A stretch of 64,000 nt of DNA. It comes from Bacteroidales bacterium (GTDB lineage: Bacteria > Bacteroidota > Bacteroidia > Bacteroidales > UBA932). Under the pieces are notes generated by a model. That model did not search any database. It was not told where the DNA came from and worked only from the letters and a program-made list of their open reading frames with translations. A program made the position numbers and the translations under genes. The stretch covers positions 148,571-212,570 of the forward strand of contig JAFRPW010000039.1 in NCBI GenBank assembly GCA_017428945.1, written 5' to 3'. Of this stretch, positions 48,299 through 56,800 are shown one piece after another; positions within the stretch are counted from its first letter, which is position 1, and each line of letters starts with the position of its first letter.

Positions 48299-48673
48299 CT
48301 ACTTGGTTTCTTTCTTTACGGTTTTCTTGCGCTCCTTGTACTCTTTTCGCGGGACATCGGCCCAGAGGTCTTCCAGACGGTAGAAGTCCCTGTATTCCTT
48401 AAGGAAGATGTGGACGACGATATTGCCATAGTCCTGGATGATCCAGAAATTGTTGCCCTCTCCCTGGGAACGGTACATCGCGTGACCTTCCAGGGCCATC
48501 TTTTCCGCAATGTTGTCTGCGATAGCGCCAACCTGGGTGGTGTTGGAACCGTCACAGACTACAAAATAGTCCGTTATTGCACCGTCAATGGCACGAAGGT
48601 CCAGGGAAACGACGTTTTCGCCTTTCTTGTCGATGATGGCATCGGCTATGAGCCGGAGGTCATGAGTAATCAT
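48299..48673 (-). CDS. rsfS: Ribosomal silencing factor RsfS
   Basis: A 124-residue protein of the RsfS/Iojap family. It binds ribosomal protein uL14 and keeps the subunits apart under poor nutrition. Conserved stretches are DLRAIDGAITDYFVVCDGSN, near-invariant WIIQDYGNIVVHIF, and REFYRLEDLW-like RDFYRLEDLWAD. The last 18 residues are Lys/Arg-rich. It is the first gene of the rsfS-ftsH-cdsA-psd operon, with a promoter at 48698-48728. Confidence 0.95.
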   Translation of the reverse strand: MITHDLRLIADAIIDKKGENVVSLDLRAIDGAITDYFVVCDGSNTTQVGAIADNIAEKMALEGHAMYRSQGEGNNFWIIQDYGNIVVHIFLKEYRDFYRLEDLWADVPRKEYKERKKTVKKETK

Positions 48674-48697
48674 AATATGCGCTTTGCTTTAATCATG

Positions 48698-48728
48698 CAA
48701 ATATAATCAAAATTAACGCCACTGGCAA
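48698..48728 (-). promoter_or_regulatory. Predicted rsfS-ftsH-cdsA-psd operon promoter
   Basis: On the minus strand, TTG at 48728-48726 and TATATTTG at 48705-48698 are spaced by 20 bases. Confidence 0.7.
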
Positions 48729-48750
48729 TATGGTGACAAAATGTCATGAG

Positions 48751-48781
48751 TTGCTTATTACCGTATTTATTTGTAACTTTG
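48751..48781 (+). promoter_or_regulatory. Predicted pepD promoter
   Basis: TTG at 48751-48753 and TAACTTTG at 48774-48781 are spaced by 20 bases. This promoter lies inside a possible longer reading frame, so the pepD start is the ATG at 48803. Confidence 0.7.
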
Positions 48782-48802
48782 AAAGGATTAAAAACTCTTA
48801 TT

Positions 48803-50230
48803 ATGGATTCAGAAAGCGTTCTCAGGATTTTCAAGGAAATAACCACCATCCCTCGTGAGTCCGGCCATGAAGGCCCCATGACTGCGTGGCTTCAGGAATT
48901 CGCCGCCTCCCACGGCCTTGCATGCAAGACGGACAAGACAGGTAACGTCCTCATTACCAAACAGGCGGCTCCCGGTAAGGAAAAAGTGCCCACGTTGGTG
49001 CTCCAGGCCCATCAGGACATGGTCTGCGAGAAGAATGCCGGTTTCAGCTTCGACTTCCTCACCCAGGCTATCCCCTATGAAATAGAAGACGGATGGATGG
49101 TTGCAAAGAACACCACCCTCGGGGCCGATGACGGAATAGGCATAGCGGCATGCCTTGCCCTTCTGGAAAGCGATGCCCCCGCGGGAAAGCTGGAATGCCT
49201 CTTCACCATATCGGAAGAGACCGGCATGGACGGCGCCTTTGCCATTGAAAAGGGCTTTTTCACCGGGAAAACCCTCATTAACCTTGATTCCGAGGATGAG
49301 GGCCAGCTCTTCGTGGGCTGCGCCGGCGGCATGGACACTACCGCCACCTTCACATTCGGGCGGGAGAACCTCAAAAAGGGATCGGCAATACTCTCCGTGA
49401 AGGTTTCCGGCGCCCAAGGCGGCCACAGCGGGGACGATATCAACAAGAACCGCTGCAATGCCCTCCGCGAACTTGTCCGTTTCCTCTATACGGAAATGCA
49501 GTACGACTGGCAGCTCCTGAGCATAGACGGAGGAAACAAGCCCAACGCCATCTGCCGTGAGGCGGAAGCGGTCATCGCCGTACCCGGGGACGAGGTCCAG
49601 GACATGATTGACGACGTGAGCGCCTTCGACGCCCTCCTGAAGGCGGAGTACGCATCGTCAGATCCCGGCGTATTTGCATCGGCATCCCCCGCAGAGTGCT
49701 CCCTGAAGCCAATTGCAGAGGGTGACGCCGCAAACATCATCACCACCCTTCTCGCAGTTCCCCACGGTGTGGAAAAGATGTCTCCGGACATCCCAGGCCT
49801 GGTGGAAACGTCCACAAACCTTGCTGCAGTACATATCAAAGATGATGTCCTCACGGTAATTACTTCGCAGAGAAGTTCCGTGGTATCCGAACTCCACGCA
49901 ATGGCAGAACGAGTGGAAGCATGCTTCTTCCTTGGCTCATTCGATGCGGAGCACCACGGCGAGTACCCCGGCTGGAAGCCAAACCTCAAGTCCCGTATAC
50001 TGGAGGTGTCAAAGCAGTCCTACAAGAAACTCTTCGGCCACGATCCCCTTGTCCTGGCAATACACGCAGGCCTTGAGTGCGGCCTGTTCCTGGAGAAATT
50101 CCCGGACCTTGACATGATTTCCTTCGGTCCCACCCTCCGCGGCGTCCACGCCCCGGGAGAGAAACTGGAACTGGCTTCGCTTGAGAAGTTCGTAAAGCAC
50201 CTTGAAGACGTCGTAGTAAACTTTTCGTAA
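48803..50230 (+). CDS. pepD: Aminoacyl-histidine dipeptidase (peptidase D, M20 family)
   Basis: A 475-residue cytoplasmic metallopeptidase of the M20C group that cleaves Xaa-His and other dipeptides. Metal-site segments are LQAHQDMVCEK (His and Asp), TTLGADDGIGIA (bridging Asp) and ISEETGMDGAF (catalytic and ligand Glu). The dimerisation lid occupies the middle third, and GAQGGHSGDDI is typical. The C-terminal part has AIHAGLECGLF. The rpe ATG follows the stop with no gap, so the two are coupled. Confidence 0.95.
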   Translation: MDSESVLRIFKEITTIPRESGHEGPMTAWLQEFAASHGLACKTDKTGNVLITKQAAPGKEKVPTLVLQAHQDMVCEKNAGFSFDFLTQAIPYEIEDGWMVAKNTTLGADDGIGIAACLALLESDAPAGKLECLFTISEETGMDGAFAIEKGFFTGKTLINLDSEDEGQLFVGCAGGMDTTATFTFGRENLKKGSAILSVKVSGAQGGHSGDDINKNRCNALRELVRFLYTEMQYDWQLLSIDGGNKPNAICREAEAVIAVPGDEVQDMIDDVSAFDALLKAEYASSDPGVFASASPAECSLKPIAEGDAANIITTLLAVPHGVEKMSPDIPGLVETSTNLAAVHIKDDVLTVITSQRSSVVSELHAMAERVEACFFLGSFDAEHHGEYPGWKPNLKSRILEVSKQSYKKLFGHDPLVLAIHAGLECGLFLEKFPDLDMISFGPTLRGVHAPGEKLELASLEKFVKHLEDVVVNFS

Positions 50231-50881
50231 ATGCTTGTAGCCCCGTCAATCCTTGCCGCAGACTTCCTTCATCTGGAGAGGGACGTCCAGCTGGTCAATG
50301 ACCACGCAGACATCTTTCACCTGGACATTATGGACGGCACTTTCGTCCCCAACATCTCCTTTGGTTTCCCCGTTGTGGAGGCCATTGCCGCCAAGGCGCA
50401 GAAACCTATGGACGTGCACCTCATGATAGTTGAGCCCTGGAAGTACGCAGAACGCTTTGCCAAGGCGGGCGCTTCCATGATAAGCTTCCACTATGAGGCG
50501 GCTTTGGACAGGAGCCGGGAGCTTATCGGCAATATCCAGTCCATGGGCGTGAAGGCCGGAATAGTCATTAATCCGGACTGCCCGGTAAAGAATATATTCC
50601 CTCTTCTTGACGTTGCCGATTTTGTGCTTATAATGAGCGTTTTCGCGGGTTTCGGCGGCCAGAAGTTCATCCCGGAGAGCCTGGACAGGATCAAGGCCGT
50701 AAGCGCCCGAATAAGGCAGATCGGCCGGGATATTCCGATAGAAGTTGACGGAGGAATCGGCCCGGACAATGCGGGGGCCGTTGCAGATGCCGGAGCTTCC
50801 ATCCTTGTAGCCGGAAGCTCGGTATTCAAGGCTCCGGACCCGGTCCAGGCCATCCAGTTTATGAAAAATGCCCGCCGTTAG
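50231..50881 (+). CDS. rpe: Ribulose-phosphate 3-epimerase
   Basis: A 216-residue TIM-barrel enzyme of the pentose-phosphate pathway that interconverts ribulose 5-phosphate and xylulose 5-phosphate. Catalytic and metal motifs are HLDIMDGTFVPNISFG, MDVHLMIVEP, LIMSVFAGFGGQKFIP and the C-terminal EVDGGIGPDNA and LVAGSSVF phosphate-binding loops. It begins on the base after the pepD stop. Its last bases overlap the hairpin that likely terminates dnaA. Confidence 0.97.
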   Translation: MLVAPSILAADFLHLERDVQLVNDHADIFHLDIMDGTFVPNISFGFPVVEAIAAKAQKPMDVHLMIVEPWKYAERFAKAGASMISFHYEAALDRSRELIGNIQSMGVKAGIVINPDCPVKNIFPLLDVADFVLIMSVFAGFGGQKFIPESLDRIKAVSARIRQIGRDIPIEVDGGIGPDNAGAVADAGASILVAGSSVFKAPDPVQAIQFMKNARR

Positions 50882-50891
50882 GCGAGCATTC
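50864..50891 (-). terminator. Probable dnaA terminator overlapping the end of rpe
   Basis: On the minus strand a hairpin pairs 50890-50886 with 50871-50867 and 50884-50881 with 50876-50873, with one mismatch and a 4-base loop. It is followed by five T (50868-50864). It lies four bases past the dnaA stop. No matching T-run exists for the plus strand. Confidence 0.6.
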
Positions 50892-50894
50892 TTG

Positions 50895-52322
50895 TTAAGC
50901 TTCCACGGGGACCGTAATCATTCCCTCTATGTCTTCCACCCACTGGCGGAAAAGCTTGTCGGTGGATTTAAGGTCCTGGACCGTAGTACAGGCATGAAGC
51001 ACCGTGGCGTGGTCCTTGCCGCCAAGCTCAGACCCTATTGTGGACAGGGAGCAGCTTGGGATGTGCGCCCTGCACTCATACATGGCTATCTGGCGTGCCT
51101 GGACAATCTGGCGCTTGCGGGAAGACGAGAGCAGCATGTCGCGGGTTATGTTGAAATACTCGCAGACCGTTTCTACAACTGAATCAATTGTAACGGTGCT
51201 CTCCTTTTCCTTGACAATCTTGCCGGTGATGCTTTCTGCCAGTTCTACCGTAATTTCCTTGTGCGCGAGCGTGGCGTGCGCAAGAAGCGAAGTCAGCGTG
51301 CCTTCGAGCTCGCGGAAATTGGTGGTAATGCGCGTGGCCAGGAATGTGAGGACGTCTTCCGGGAGGGTGACGCCTTCCCTGGATGCGCGTGAGCGGAGCA
51401 TTGCAAGCCGCGTTGCGAAATCAGGCTTTGAAAGCTCCACTGAAAGACCCCATTTGAAGCGGTTCAGCAGGCGCTCCTCGAAGTTTTCCAGTTCTGCCGG
51501 GGAACGGTCCGATGTAAAGATCAGCTGCTTCCCGCTCTGGTGAAGATGGTTGAAAACGTTGAAGAACGCGTTTTGGGAACCTGCGCCCATGAGGTCCTGG
51601 ATATCGTCCACGATGAGGACGTCTATCCTTTGGTAGAATGCCACGAAATCCACTATGCGGTTGCCTGCAACCGCATTCATGTACTGGGTCTTGAATTCAT
51701 ATCCGGACACGTAGAGAACCACCAGATTCTGGAAGCGCTCCTTTATGTCTATGCCTATGGCCTGGGCAATATGAGTTTTGCCAAGACCCGGACCTCCGAA
51801 TATGAAAAGAGGGTTGAAGGGGGTTTTGCCGGGAGACAGGGAAATGGTTTCCCCGGCCGATACTCCAAGGCGGTTGCACTCGCCTTCCACCAGATTGCTG
51901 AAGCTGTATACCGGATTCAGCCTGGGGTTTATCTTGAGGCGCTGGACGCCGGGATAAACGAAGGGACTGGGGTTGCCGGTGGGCTGGTACGTGTTGATTG
52001 AGACGGTGTCGTTGACCGGGGTTGACGATTTCTCCGAAGGGAGAACCATTCCCTGGCGGTCGTGGACGGGACGTACCAGATAGTACAACTGTGCATCTGT
52101 GCCAAGAGCACGGCGGAGCGACATCTTGATGAGGTCCTTATAGGCCCCTTCTATGTACTCCCGGAAAAAGTCCGTAGGAACTTCAACAACCAGTTTTGAG
52201 CCCTCCAGGGAGACAGGCCTGATGAGCTTGAACCATGTGTCAAACTGCTGCGGATCAATGTTGTTTGAAATGATCTGCAGACAGTTATTCCACACCGCAA
52301 TATGTCTTTCCTGGTCTGTCAT
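50895..52322 (-). CDS. dnaA: Chromosomal replication initiator DnaA
   Basis: A 475-residue initiator. Domain I (WNNCLQIISNNIDPQQFDTWF) is followed by a short linker. The AAA+ domain III has Walker A GGPGLGKT (176-183), IDVLIVDDIQDL as Walker B and FTSDRSPAEL. Domain IV binds DnaA boxes through the helix ending GSELGGKDHATVLHAC. Length is normal for the phylum. It faces rpe, and amiC lies upstream on the same strand. No cluster of DnaA boxes is visible in the adjacent spacer. Confidence 0.97.
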   Translation of the reverse strand: MTDQERHIAVWNNCLQIISNNIDPQQFDTWFKLIRPVSLEGSKLVVEVPTDFFREYIEGAYKDLIKMSLRRALGTDAQLYYLVRPVHDRQGMVLPSEKSSTPVNDTVSINTYQPTGNPSPFVYPGVQRLKINPRLNPVYSFSNLVEGECNRLGVSAGETISLSPGKTPFNPLFIFGGPGLGKTHIAQAIGIDIKERFQNLVVLYVSGYEFKTQYMNAVAGNRIVDFVAFYQRIDVLIVDDIQDLMGAGSQNAFFNVFNHLHQSGKQLIFTSDRSPAELENFEERLLNRFKWGLSVELSKPDFATRLAMLRSRASREGVTLPEDVLTFLATRITTNFRELEGTLTSLLAHATLAHKEITVELAESITGKIVKEKESTVTIDSVVETVCEYFNITRDMLLSSSRKRQIVQARQIAMYECRAHIPSCSLSTIGSELGGKDHATVLHACTTVQDLKSTDKLFRQWVEDIEGMITVPVEA

Positions 52323-52607
52323 GACTGGATTGTTGTTGTAAAGCCGAGCTGTTTACTGGTTATTGTAATGCAAAGATGGGGGAAAAGTTATTGAAAAAAA
52401 AACTTCTTTGCCCTTGTATTTTAATTTTTTTATGTTTATAATTATTAGGAGGGTACCAAAAAACCATATTTTATCAATTTGCTAATTTTTAGCACTTTAC
52501 AAACGCAGGCTGCGCCTACAACCACCCTTCAAAAATATTCTTATTTGGAAATATTCTAAATTTACAGAATGCGCATAAATGCCATTTTTACAAGCTCTAA
52601 TGCAGGC
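52323..52607. other. 285-base AT-rich spacer upstream of dnaA
   Basis: It lies between dnaA and the end of amiC, both on the minus strand. It has long A and T runs (52395-52402, 52423-52434). A weak dnaA -7-like element reads CATCTTTG on the minus strand at 52378-52371. No convincing coding sequence, RNA gene or DnaA-box cluster is seen. Confidence 0.5.
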
Positions 52608-53738
52608 TTATTCCGTGAATTTGATGATAAATGCGTCAGGAAAACTCTTCTGTACTTTCGAGAATGTTTTTTTCACCTCCGCCTGGGATGTGGAAACGCC
52701 TATGATGTACTTGTTATACTTCCCTGATTTTATCTTATAAGGCTTGTATCCGCAGAAGAACGGATCGGCCGGATCCATCTCCTTGGAGCTTACCAGGACC
52801 TGTACGCCGTACTTGACTGTTCCGGTGCTGGCGGCCGGCTTGGTTTCCGCTTTTGTTTCCGTCTTTACTTCAGGTTTCTTCACCGTTGCAGCAGGGGTTT
52901 CCTCCTTTGATATGTTCATAGAGCCGTCGTAGCGTGCCTTGAAGGTACCGAAGGCCTTGCATAGGTTCTGGGCGATACCGTCACGGCCGCTTTCGCTCCT
53001 GAGGGTCGCGAGGTCTTCCGGGTTGGTGATGAAACCTATTTCCACCAGAACGGAGGGCATTGCTGTGCGCCAGAGAACCCAGAAAGGATCCTGGGACACT
53101 CCCCTTGAATTCTTTATGGGGTATGAGCCCATTGCCGCAGCTACGTCTTCAGCGAAGGCGAGACTGTTCCCCAGGTGGGCGTTCTGCATGAGATTGAATA
53201 TGATGGAAGACTGGGGGTCATTGGGGTCGAAGCCCTGGTATTTTGTCTCGTAGCCGTCTTCCAGCATGATTACGGAGTTTTCTCTCTTTACAAGGTCCAG
53301 GTTCTTGGAATACAGGTCGTTGCCCTTTTTCGAGGACTGGCCCAGGCAGTGGATGGAGTATCCGTTTGCGGTAGTCCCCTTCTCCACGGAGTTCACATGG
53401 ATGGAAATGAAAAGGTCCGCTCCCGCCTTGTTTGCAAACACTGCGCGGTTTTCCAGTTCCACAAAGGTATCGTCACCCCTTGTCATGAGTACGGTGACGT
53501 CCGGATATGCGGCCGATATTTTCTGGGCAAGCCTTTTGGAAACGTCCAGGACTATGTTTTTCTCGTATGTTTTCTTGTCACGGCTTATGCAGCCTGCGTC
53601 TTTCCCGCCATGGCCCGGGTCGATGACCACGGTCCTGAGCGACATGGATGTTTTTGAACCATCGTCCTGAGCGCGAGCGGGCACGGGAATTGCCAGTATG
53701 AGGGCTGCATAGACAAACAGGTTTAAAACTCTATTCAT
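52608..53738 (-). CDS. amiC: N-acetylmuramoyl-L-alanine amidase (Amidase_3) with C-terminal SPOR-like region
   Basis: A 376-residue periplasmic hydrolase that removes stem peptides from peptidoglycan, usually in cell separation. A signal peptide (MNRVLNLFVYAALILAIPVPARA) precedes the catalytic domain. That domain has the zinc ligands in VVIDPGHGGKDAG, a Glu in EKNIVLDVS and SIHVNS, and the catalytic Glu in VEIGFITNPED. After a Thr/Lys/Pro-rich linker (residues of about 265-300), the last 75 residues (VKYGVQVLVSSKEMDP to FIIKFTE) look like a SPOR peptidoglycan-binding domain. The gene diverges from lptD. Confidence 0.93.
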   Translation of the reverse strand: MNRVLNLFVYAALILAIPVPARAQDDGSKTSMSLRTVVIDPGHGGKDAGCISRDKKTYEKNIVLDVSKRLAQKISAAYPDVTVLMTRGDDTFVELENRAVFANKAGADLFISIHVNSVEKGTTANGYSIHCLGQSSKKGNDLYSKNLDLVKRENSVIMLEDGYETKYQGFDPNDPQSSIIFNLMQNAHLGNSLAFAEDVAAAMGSYPIKNSRGVSQDPFWVLWRTAMPSVLVEIGFITNPEDLATLRSESGRDGIAQNLCKAFGTFKARYDGSMNISKEETPAATVKKPEVKTETKAETKPAASTGTVKYGVQVLVSSKEMDPADPFFCGYKPYKIKSGKYNKYIIGVSTSQAEVKKTFSKVQKSFPDAFIIKFTE

Positions 53739-53750
53739 GACGGCGCTGTT

Positions 53751-53780
53751 TTGAAAATTGTGGAAATAGTCTTATTTTTG
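53751..53780 (+). promoter_or_regulatory. Predicted lptD promoter
   Basis: TTG at 53751-53753 and TATTTTTG at 53773-53780 are spaced by 19 bases. Confidence 0.6.
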
Positions 53781-53795
53781 TACCTTATATAATTG

Positions 53796-53824
53796 CAAAT
53801 TTAGCAATATTATTTTAATGTCAA
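53796..53824 (-). promoter_or_regulatory. Predicted amiC promoter, overlapping the lptD start
   Basis: On the minus strand, TAAATTTG lies at 53803-53796, with a TTG at 53824-53822 inside the first codons of lptD (18-base spacing, slightly short). The transcripts of amiC and lptD would overlap head to head. Confidence 0.5.
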
Positions 53825-56709
53825 CCAAGTTCGTGAAATATCTGGTATCTGCGGCTCTCCTTTTATGCGGAGTAACCGTCGATGCTTTTTCACAGCTTGA
53901 CTCCATTCCTCCGGTGCGCGATACTCTTCTGTCTGCACGTGATTCTTCCTTCCTGGCATTCCGTGACTCCCTTCGCATAGCAGACTCCCTGTCACGCGTC
54001 AAAAGGGATTCCCTTGACATGCTGGGCAAGAGTTCCCTGGAGAAACCTGCATTCACAACCGCCAAGGATTCCATTATCACGGACTTCTCCGACGGAAAAA
54101 GGCTGATTTATTATTACGGAGGGGCAACTGTAGAGTATCAGAACATGAAGCTCACGGCAGACTATATCGAGTACGATATGGCAACCAACACCGTATTTGC
54201 CCGCGGCCGGAAGGACCCCAATACCGGAGAATGGATCGGGCAGCCGGAGATGACGGAAGGCGGCCAGCAGTACAAGATGGATGAGCTCCACTACAACTTC
54301 GACACCCAGAAGGCCCGTATCACCAATATGATCACCAAGGAGGCCGAAGGCCTGCTTCAGGGCAAGAAGATAAAGATGATGCCGGACAAGTCCATCAACA
54401 TGCAGGAAGGCGTGTATACGGTCTGTGACCTGGAAGAACCGCACTACTATCTCAAGTTGAGCATGGCAAAAGTGGTCACAAAGCCATCCCAGAAGACAGT
54501 GTTCGGCCCTGCTTGGCCGGTTGTGGCTGGCGTCCCCTTCCCTCTCATTCTGCCGTTTGGCTTCGTGCCCAAGAAGCCTTCCAGGGCAACCGGACTCCTG
54601 ATGCCCACATTCGGAGAAGAGCAGGCCCGCGGCTTTTACATCCGCGATGCCGGCATGTACTTCGTGTTCGGAGACTACTTTGACCTTTCGCTCACAGGAG
54701 ACTATTATACGCTTGGTTCCTGGGCCGTAGACCTTAATTCCAGGTACAGAGTCAATTACAAGTTCAACGGACAGCTCGCCCTCACTTTTTCCAACGACCA
54801 GACGGGTGAAAAGGGCAGCACGGACTTTGTCCGCTCCCGGAACTTCGGTTTCCGATGGTCCCATTCACAGGACTCCAAGGCACATCCAGGGACATCGTTC
54901 ACCGCATCCGTAGACTTCTCCAGCCCTTCCAACAACCGCTTCAACGCGACGTCCGTAACTCAGGCGCAGCAGAACCAGGTGGGGTCGTCAATCTCCTACT
55001 CGCACAACTGGAACGGCAAGTTCAACCTCAGTGTCAACGCCCTCCACAAGCAGAATTCAAGGGACTCCAGCTACTCTTTCACCCTGCCTAACCTCACTTT
55101 CTCCGTTACCCGTTTCTATCCGTTCAAGAGAAAGACCAGGGTGGGAAAGGAAAAGCCCTATGAGAAGATATCCTTCGGCTATTCTACATCGTTCCAGAAC
55201 AGCGTGAGTTTCAAGCTCAGGGACATGCAGGACTACGTGATGGACGAAAACGGAAACTTCGTCCTGGAGCAGAATGCCGCGGGCAACGTCTATCGTGTCA
55301 AGGAACTGGGCGATTCCCTGGGAATAAAGGCCATGAACTACATGCGAAACGGCATGAACCACAATTTCCAGATCGGTCTCCCCAGCTTCACCCTCCTCAA
55401 GTATATCAACGTCTCCCCCAGCGTCACTTACGGCATGAACTGGATGTTCTCAAGCGGAACCCAGACACTTGTTCCGGAATACGACGACAGCGGTAATCCG
55501 GTGATGGTCACGGACAAGGACGGAAACCAGGTCATGGCCCAGAGGGTGGAGTCCGACCCCGGCACCGCCTTCAACTACTTCGGGATGACGCACAACTACT
55601 CCGGAAGCATGTCGGCCAGTACGCGAATATACGGCATGTACAATTTTGGCAAGCACCGCCGGATACAGGCCATAAGGCATGTTGTCACGCCATCCATATC
55701 CATGAGCTACAGCCCGGAGAAAGGCACGGCATTCAACGGCTGGCGCACACTGGACCCGTATTATGACAAGAGAGGCACCTTCCACGACGAAACCTGGTAC
55801 AACATTTACAGCATAAGCGGCAACCATAATAACGCAAGCCCCCCCGGACGCGGAAAGACCGGCTCAATTTCCGGATCCATCGGCAACAACATAGAGGCAA
55901 AGGTCCGCGACCCCAGGGATACTACGGGCACCGGCAGCAAGAAGGTGAAACTGCTGGATCAGCTCAGCATCCGGTCGGGCTACAATTTCCTGGCCGATTC
56001 CCTCAAGATGCAGGCCATCGGCGTATCTGCCTCCACCAACCTTCTGGGAAAGATAAACCTGAGCGGAAACCTTAATTTCGATCCTTACGCCATTGACGAT
56101 AAGGGCAAGAAAATAAACAAGTACAACATTGTGGCCACCGGCGTTCCCGCACGCCTTACCAACGCTTCCCTGTCGGCATCCTACTCCATCAACGGAAAGG
56201 GTTCGATCGACGGCAATGACGGTACGAAGGGCGCAGGCGGCAAGGGTGGCGGGTCCGATGCCAATTCATATCAGCGCAACTATTATCATCCCATTACCGG
56301 AGAGTACATCCCCGGCGGGTATGTGTACTATATGAATCCCAACGTGCCCTGGTCCCTGAATTTCAGCTATTCTTTCAATTATTCAAAGAGTTATTCGTAC
56401 CAGAGCGCCACAAAGGAACTGGTAGAGAACAAGAGGTATACCCAGACCCTGAACATGAGCGGCAACATAAAGCTCACTCCCAGGATGAATATCCAGGCTA
56501 CATCCGGATTCGATGTCATGGCCATGCGCTTCACTACCACCCAGATAAGTGCCACGTACGACCTCCACTGCTTCAATATAGCAGTGTCCTGGGTGCCTAT
56601 GGGTATGTACAAGTCCTACAGCTTCAGGATTGCCGCAAACGCCTCCGCCCTTGCAGACCTTCTCCGCTTCAAGAAGTCCGATTCCTACATGGACAATATG
56701 CTCAGATAG
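53818..56709 (+). CDS. lptD: LPS-assembly outer-membrane protein LptD
   Basis: A 963-residue outer-membrane translocon that inserts lipopolysaccharide into the outer leaflet. A signal peptide (MSTKFVKYLVSAALLLCGVTVDAFSQ) is followed by an Arg-Asp-Ser repeat-rich segment and then the OstA/LptA-like periplasmic domain (VEYQNMKLTADYIEYDM). The large C-terminal barrel starts near GFVPKKPSRATGLLMPTFG and ends SDSYMDNMLR. This long form with an N-terminal Ser/Asp linker is usual in Bacteroidetes. The partner LptE is not in the window. Confidence 0.92.
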   Translation: MSTKFVKYLVSAALLLCGVTVDAFSQLDSIPPVRDTLLSARDSSFLAFRDSLRIADSLSRVKRDSLDMLGKSSLEKPAFTTAKDSIITDFSDGKRLIYYYGGATVEYQNMKLTADYIEYDMATNTVFARGRKDPNTGEWIGQPEMTEGGQQYKMDELHYNFDTQKARITNMITKEAEGLLQGKKIKMMPDKSINMQEGVYTVCDLEEPHYYLKLSMAKVVTKPSQKTVFGPAWPVVAGVPFPLILPFGFVPKKPSRATGLLMPTFGEEQARGFYIRDAGMYFVFGDYFDLSLTGDYYTLGSWAVDLNSRYRVNYKFNGQLALTFSNDQTGEKGSTDFVRSRNFGFRWSHSQDSKAHPGTSFTASVDFSSPSNNRFNATSVTQAQQNQVGSSISYSHNWNGKFNLSVNALHKQNSRDSSYSFTLPNLTFSVTRFYPFKRKTRVGKEKPYEKISFGYSTSFQNSVSFKLRDMQDYVMDENGNFVLEQNAAGNVYRVKELGDSLGIKAMNYMRNGMNHNFQIGLPSFTLLKYINVSPSVTYGMNWMFSSGTQTLVPEYDDSGNPVMVTDKDGNQVMAQRVESDPGTAFNYFGMTHNYSGSMSASTRIYGMYNFGKHRRIQAIRHVVTPSISMSYSPEKGTAFNGWRTLDPYYDKRGTFHDETWYNIYSISGNHNNASPPGRGKTGSISGSIGNNIEAKVRDPRDTTGTGSKKVKLLDQLSIRSGYNFLADSLKMQAIGVSASTNLLGKINLSGNLNFDPYAIDDKGKKINKYNIVATGVPARLTNASLSASYSINGKGSIDGNDGTKGAGGKGGGSDANSYQRNYYHPITGEYIPGGYVYYMNPNVPWSLNFSYSFNYSKSYSYQSATKELVENKRYTQTLNMSGNIKLTPRMNIQATSGFDVMAMRFTTTQISATYDLHCFNIAVSWVPMGMYKSYSFRIAANASALADLLRFKKSDSYMDNMLR

Positions 56710-56714
56710 GTCTA

Positions 56715-56745
56715 TTGCATAAGTAGATTATTATTCCTATCTTTG
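56715..56745 (+). promoter_or_regulatory. Predicted rho-mnmE promoter
   Basis: TTG at 56715-56717 and TATCTTTG at 56738-56745 are spaced by 20 bases. The leader to the rho ATG at 56801 is about 50 bases. Confidence 0.7.
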
Positions 56746-56800
56746 CATCGGCAAATCCGTTCGGGTTTCCTTCTATTACTTGAAATACATTCGTTTCATT

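Noticed and set aside
52323-52607. Chromosome origin (oriC) next to dnaA
   Set aside because: The spacer is AT-rich, but I find no cluster of TTATCCACA-type boxes, and gidA/mnmG or dnaN are not adjacent. The AT-richness alone is not enough.
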